From positions 1,550,001 through 1,614,000 of the forward strand of contig NC_009135.1 of NCBI RefSeq assembly GCF_000016125.1: DNA of 64,000 bases, read 5' to 3'. Both the position numbers and the translations under genes were made by a program. Under the pieces are notes generated by a model. It was not told where the DNA came from, made no database searches, and saw only the letters and a list, made by a program, of their open reading frames with translations. Positions within the stretch are counted from its first letter, which is position 1; the number at the start of each line of letters is the position of its first letter. The DNA is from Methanococcus maripaludis C5 (GTDB lineage: Archaea > AGJL01 > Methanococci > Methanococcales > Methanococcaceae). This document shows, piece by piece, positions 60,848 to 64,000 of this stretch.

Positions 60848-61900
60848 ATGAATTCTGCGGAGATTTTGGAAAATTCAATTAATGCATTTAAATTAACGGA
60901 AAAACACCACGGAAATATTACTAGTTTAGAACGGGCCCTTTTTTTAGGCTGGTACTGCAATTTAGAAAACCCTTGTAAATTCTGCTTCATGTCAACACAA
61001 AAGGAAAAAATAAAAGACCCTTTAAAAGCAAGAAGAAAGCCAGAATCCATTTTAGCAGAAAGTATAATAATGAAAAGAATCGGCTGGAAGCTTGAATTCA
61101 TTTCTGGAGGATATGGATACACAACTGAAGATTTAAACGACACCATAGAAATGGTTTCATATGTTCAGCAGGCAAAACAGTATTTAAACGTTGGAATAAT
61201 TGATTTTGAAAAGTTAAATTTAAACAACGTTGAAGGGGTCGTCGGAGCAGTAGAAACTGTAAATCCAAAATTACACGAAGAAGTATGCCCTGGAAAGCCA
61301 CTGTCGAATACTAAAGAAATGTTAAAAAAAGCAAAAGATATGGGGCTTAAAACGGGAATTACGATAATTTTGGGAATGGGAGAAACTGAAAACGACATTG
61401 AATTACTCTTAAATTTGATTGAGGAATTAAATCTAGATAGGATTACGTTTTATTCTTTAAACCCCCAAAATGAAACTATTTTCGAGGGAAAAACTTCAGT
61501 AACGACCCTTGATTACATGAACTGGGTTTCAAGTGTGAGGCTAAATTTCCCAAAAATAAAGATAATATCTGGAACATGGGTTGATAAACTCACAAATATC
61601 GGGCCGCTTGTAATGGCAGGATCGAATGTAATTACAAAATTCCCGCTTTTTTCAATTTATGGTAAAAAAGAAGGAAAAACTGTGGAAAATGAAATAAAAT
61701 CAACAGGAAGAGAACTTTACAGTAGTTTTTCAGACCTTGAATTATTAAATGGCGTAAAAAAATTGGAAAAAACAAGATATGTTTCCGAAAAAATAGATAT
61801 CTCTGAAAAAAACCTTGAAATGCTAAACAGCCTTTCAAATCAGATAGATAAAAAGATAGAAAGTTATGTTAAAACAACAATTCGCAGATCTCAAAAATAA
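60848..61900 (+). CDS. radical SAM protein with CX5CX2C motif (HmdB-like)
   Basis: A protein of 350 residues, ATG 60848 after AGGAGA. The cluster motif is C37-x5-C43-x2-C46 (CNLENPCKFC) rather than C-x3-C-x2-C. This spacing is the mark of HmdB, the BioB-like radical SAM protein linked to the iron-guanylylpyridinol cofactor of Hmd hydrogenase, and of its paralogues. The barrel continues with EFISGGYGY, GVVGAVETVNP, GITIILGMGET and ITFYSLNPQ. No hmd or hcg gene is in the window, so this may be a paralogue with another product. Divergent from the LysR-like regulator. Confidence 0.78.
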   Translation: MNSAEILENSINAFKLTEKHHGNITSLERALFLGWYCNLENPCKFCFMSTQKEKIKDPLKARRKPESILAESIIMKRIGWKLEFISGGYGYTTEDLNDTIEMVSYVQQAKQYLNVGIIDFEKLNLNNVEGVVGAVETVNPKLHEEVCPGKPLSNTKEMLKKAKDMGLKTGITIILGMGETENDIELLLNLIEELNLDRITFYSLNPQNETIFEGKTSVTTLDYMNWVSSVRLNFPKIKIISGTWVDKLTNIGPLVMAGSNVITKFPLFSIYGKKEGKTVENEIKSTGRELYSSFSDLELLNGVKKLEKTRYVSEKIDISEKNLEMLNSLSNQIDKKIESYVKTTIRRSQK

Positions 61901-62026
61901 TATTTTTTATCTATTTTCATTGATTTTAATTAATTTAAAACAACTAATTATCCAGACTTTTTTATAATTTGTTATATATAGTTACACGTTCTAAATAGTT
62001 ATAAGATCTAATTTAAGCGGGATATT

Positions 62027-62518
62027 ATGAAACACAGGAAGCTTGAAAACTCAGAAATTAGCGCCATAAAAGCGGCCATTTCTAGGTATATTGGTAAAAA
62101 AGCTGAAGAGCTTGATTTTAAGAATTTTTTAATACTAAAAGGCAAATCAAAAAACGTAGTTTACGTAAGTTCAAAAGCTCTCGAATCTCTGAAAAATCAC
62201 AAGGATATTTACAGTGTAGGAATAAATGTCGGCGAGCTCGAAGAAATCTCCGGAAAAGAAAAGTTTTTACCTTCATTAGAAGGCATAACCATGGTTTCAA
62301 AGTACATTGAAAAAAATTATGCACGGATAAATGAAAAAGGCGAAAGTTTATTCCTCTACGAACGAGACGTTTTCGATACTTCAATCATCGAAGTTGTTGG
62401 GGATGGAAAAGTCGCAGTATTTAACGAAAACAAAGAGTTACTCGGAATTGGAAAATACAACGGAAAATTAATCAAAAATATAATGGATCGTGGATGGTAC
62501 TTAAGGCACGGCGGATAG
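62027..62518 (+). CDS. Nip7-like PUA-domain protein
   Basis: The 163-residue protein has an N-terminal alpha/beta domain and a C-terminal PUA domain (about 85-160) with the ending IMDRGWYLRHGG, characteristic of Nip7/UPF0113. Eukaryotic Nip7 acts in 60S subunit and 27S pre-rRNA maturation; the archaeal protein binds RNA. It precedes the unknown gene by one to 13 bp and truD, another RNA gene, so the transcript is RNA-maturation flavoured. ATG 62027 follows GCGGGAT. Confidence 0.85.
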   Translation: MKHRKLENSEISAIKAAISRYIGKKAEELDFKNFLILKGKSKNVVYVSSKALESLKNHKDIYSVGINVGELEEISGKEKFLPSLEGITMVSKYIEKNYARINEKGESLFLYERDVFDTSIIEVVGDGKVAVFNENKELLGIGKYNGKLIKNIMDRGWYLRHGG

Positions 62519-62531
62519 AATGGTGACTGAA

Positions 62532-63332
62532 ATGGAGTCTAATCAACTTATAAACAGGATTTTAAGAGATATTTTAAAGAATATTGATGATTATTCAAAA
62601 GATCTTTTAATGGCTGAAACACTCGACGTTGAATTCAAAGGACTTAATTTATGGGATTTGGATGGCAAAAGGTATTCTATAAAAAATTTACTGGACTGCG
62701 ACGAATTACCAAGTTTTGAAGCAACAAACAGAAAATATACTCTCAGAAAAGTGAATTTAAAACATATAGATGACGGAATAATGATAATACACCTTTCTTC
62801 GAGAAAATCGGACAAATACAGTTTTTCATTAGACAATACTTTCGAAGTTATTTTAAAGACGTTTTCAGCGGCTGCATATGAACACAGGGAAAGAATATTA
62901 CTGTGGAATGAATTGAGCGACGAAGAACTCGACATTAAAATCTCAGAATTCGATGTAAATTTGGAATCAATAGTTCTGAAGATTTCAGAAGATTCAGATA
63001 TTTCCGAAGTTTTGGTATATATCGACGTATTCATGGATTTAGAAAAAATAGAAAATGTAATGGAGTACGAAGACGAAAAACTGGTTATCTGGCTTCATCC
63101 GGTATTTTTATTTTCAAAAGAATCCACATTAAAAGGTCTCGTAGCATACGAACTATCAAAATACAATAAAAGCCTAATTGAAGACCATTACAGAGATATT
63201 TTGGAGTACTGTAAAGAATATCGAGAATTGTGTGGTAAAAACTTAAAAATAATCGAAAAAATTCGAGAAATTGCAGTAAAAAGAAACGACTCTGATATTT
63301 TGAAAGAAATAGATCAGATGAATACTATTTAA
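62532..63332 (+). CDS. unknown conserved soluble protein
   Basis: Product of 266 residues from ATG 62532, chosen for its GGTGA site 5 bp upstream; ATG 62520 would add four residues and is possible. No membrane segment. The middle is rich in acidic residues, and the C-terminal half (about 195-265) is helical and charged. LKGLVAYELSKYNKS sits where a metalloprotease HELxH helix might be, but the histidines are missing, so no protease call is made. It lies between nip7-like and truD, overlapping neither but with only 10 bp to truD, so co-transcription is very likely. Confidence 0.65.
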   Translation: MESNQLINRILRDILKNIDDYSKDLLMAETLDVEFKGLNLWDLDGKRYSIKNLLDCDELPSFEATNRKYTLRKVNLKHIDDGIMIIHLSSRKSDKYSFSLDNTFEVILKTFSAAAYEHRERILLWNELSDEELDIKISEFDVNLESIVLKISEDSDISEVLVYIDVFMDLEKIENVMEYEDEKLVIWLHPVFLFSKESTLKGLVAYELSKYNKSLIEDHYRDILEYCKEYRELCGKNLKIIEKIREIAVKRNDSDILKEIDQMNTI

Positions 63333-63342
63333 TGGGTGCATC

Positions 63343-64000
63343 ATGAAATTTAGGCAAAAACACGAAGATTTCATCGTAAATGAGATTTTAGATTATGAAT
63401 TAAATGATTCTGGAAATTATTCGCTATATGCCCTCCAAAAAAACGGAATAGAAAATTTAAAAGCGATATCGTATCTTTCAAAAAACCTTGAAGTTCCTAC
63501 AAAAGAAATTGGGTACTGTGGTTTGAAGGATAGGCACGCGATTACAACGCAGTACGTTTCTATTCCAAATGAATATGGTAAATTGTCCCTCAATGAAGAT
63601 AATTTAAAGCTTGAATATATTGGAAACATTGAAAAACCCTTAAAAATCGGAAAATTGTATGGAAACAGATTTGAAATTATAGCAAGGGCCATTGATAAAA
63701 ACGAATTTTTAAGGATTGCGGATAATATAAGAGCATTAGGTTTTGGCGCACCCAATTACTACGACGACCAGAGATTTGGGAGTGTATTTAACGGTAAATT
63801 TATAGCAAAAGAAATTTTGAAAGGCAATTACGAAGAAGTCGTTAAAATACTTTTAACGAGCTACACAAAAAGTGAAAAAAAGCAGTTAAAGGATTTAAAA
63901 CGATTTATTGCGAAAAATTGGGGCAGTTGGGACGAATGCTTGGAATATATTGATAAAAAACAGATAAGAAGTAAAATGTTTAGAAACATGGTTAAATCGT
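63343..64000 (+). CDS. truD: tRNA pseudouridine synthase TruD (5' part, cut by window end)
   Basis: The first 219 codons are present; the gene runs past the window end. ATG 63343 behind GGGTG. The catalytic motif GYCGLKDRHAITTQ carries Asp63, and FGAPNYYDDQRFG is the second TruD signature. TruD makes pseudouridine 13 in tRNA; archaeal members also act at position 35 in some cases. The KFRQKHEDFIVNEIL opening is typical. Third gene of the nip7-like/unknown/truD set. No stop or shift is seen in the visible part. Confidence 0.93.
   Translation, partial: MKFRQKHEDFIVNEILDYELNDSGNYSLYALQKNGIENLKAISYLSKNLEVPTKEIGYCGLKDRHAITTQYVSIPNEYGKLSLNEDNLKLEYIGNIEKPLKIGKLYGNRFEIIARAIDKNEFLRIADNIRALGFGAPNYYDDQRFGSVFNGKFIAKEILKGNYEEVVKILLTSYTKSEKKQLKDLKRFIAKNWGSWDECLEYIDKKQIRSKMFRNMVKS

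Noticed and set aside
62532-63332. Zinc metalloprotease call for the unknown protein before truD
   Set aside because: Only the shape of an HELxH helix is present; the histidines are missing.

Overview
The window is chromosomal DNA of a mesophilic methanogen of the genus Methanococcus, most probably M. maripaludis or a close relative. The evidence is a strongly AT-rich genome with GGTG/GGAGGTGAT ribosome binding sites and TTTATATA box A promoters. Archaeal markers are present: 16S/23S/5S rRNA, TFB, TFE, Gar1, Orc1/Cdc6-like protein, MCM, PolD DP2, aIF6, L31e and L18Ae. Methanogen genes are mer, cofH and mptA. No integrated virus, CRISPR array or insertion sequence was recognised.

Layout. (1) 0-5.5 kb: a GXGXG beta-helix protein, a minimal O6-alkylguanine alkyltransferase, and a nitrogen block on the minus strand with two AmtB ammonium transporters and three GlnK PII proteins. 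Two of the glnK genes have NrpR-type operators (GGAA-N6-TTCC). (2) 5.8-14 kb: argB; a translation operon (L31e, aIF6, L18Ae); mer convergent to it; two tandem cofH genes; a PUA protein, a HemK2-like methyltransferase and a NIF3 protein. (3) 14-18.6 kb: a CBS/HTH regulator followed by a three-gene membrane glycosylation cluster. (4) 18.6-25.3 kb: hisE, ribH, a gamma-carbonic-anhydrase-like protein, a B12-type radical SAM protein, prenyl synthase idsA, RNase J and type 2 IPP isomerase. (5) 25.8-30.8 kb: gar1, tfb and a type IV pilus export ATPase with two membrane platform proteins.

(6) 30.8-40 kb is a replication island. A minus-strand operon runs orc1/cdc6-like, mptA, ATP-grasp, tfe, HD protein. 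Upstream of it is a very AT-rich gap with six same-strand copies of a 12-bp motif, a good candidate replication origin. A small winged-helix protein, a degenerate AAA-like/winged-helix protein and mcm follow. (7) 40-43.8 kb: small membrane proteins, an unusual amidotransferase-ATPase fusion and a K+ channel. (8) 43.8-49.2 kb: rRNA operon 16S, tRNA-Ala(TGC), 23S, 5S, followed at once by RNase P RNA. (9) 49.2-53.3 kb: DNA polymerase D large subunit and a YbjQ protein.

(10) 53.3-59 kb: an ECF S-component lies between gene-poor stretches that hold a decayed gene. Next comes a proteolysis-flavoured cluster: a PAN/Cdc48-related AAA ATPase, a membrane-anchored ClpP/SDH-like serine protease, a DUF192 protein and a DUF2121 protein whose N-terminus lines up with proteasome beta subunits. 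(11) 59-64 kb: NikR, a DUF2798 protein, a LysR-like regulator, a CX5CX2C radical SAM protein, a Nip7-like PUA protein, an unknown protein and the 5' part of truD, cut by the window end.

The points most worth following are the origin region with its associated unstudied proteins, the AAA/SDH/Ntn-like proteolysis neighbourhood, the diverged third GlnK, and the 5'-homogenised cofH pair. All family calls come from reading motifs by eye; none was confirmed by a database search.
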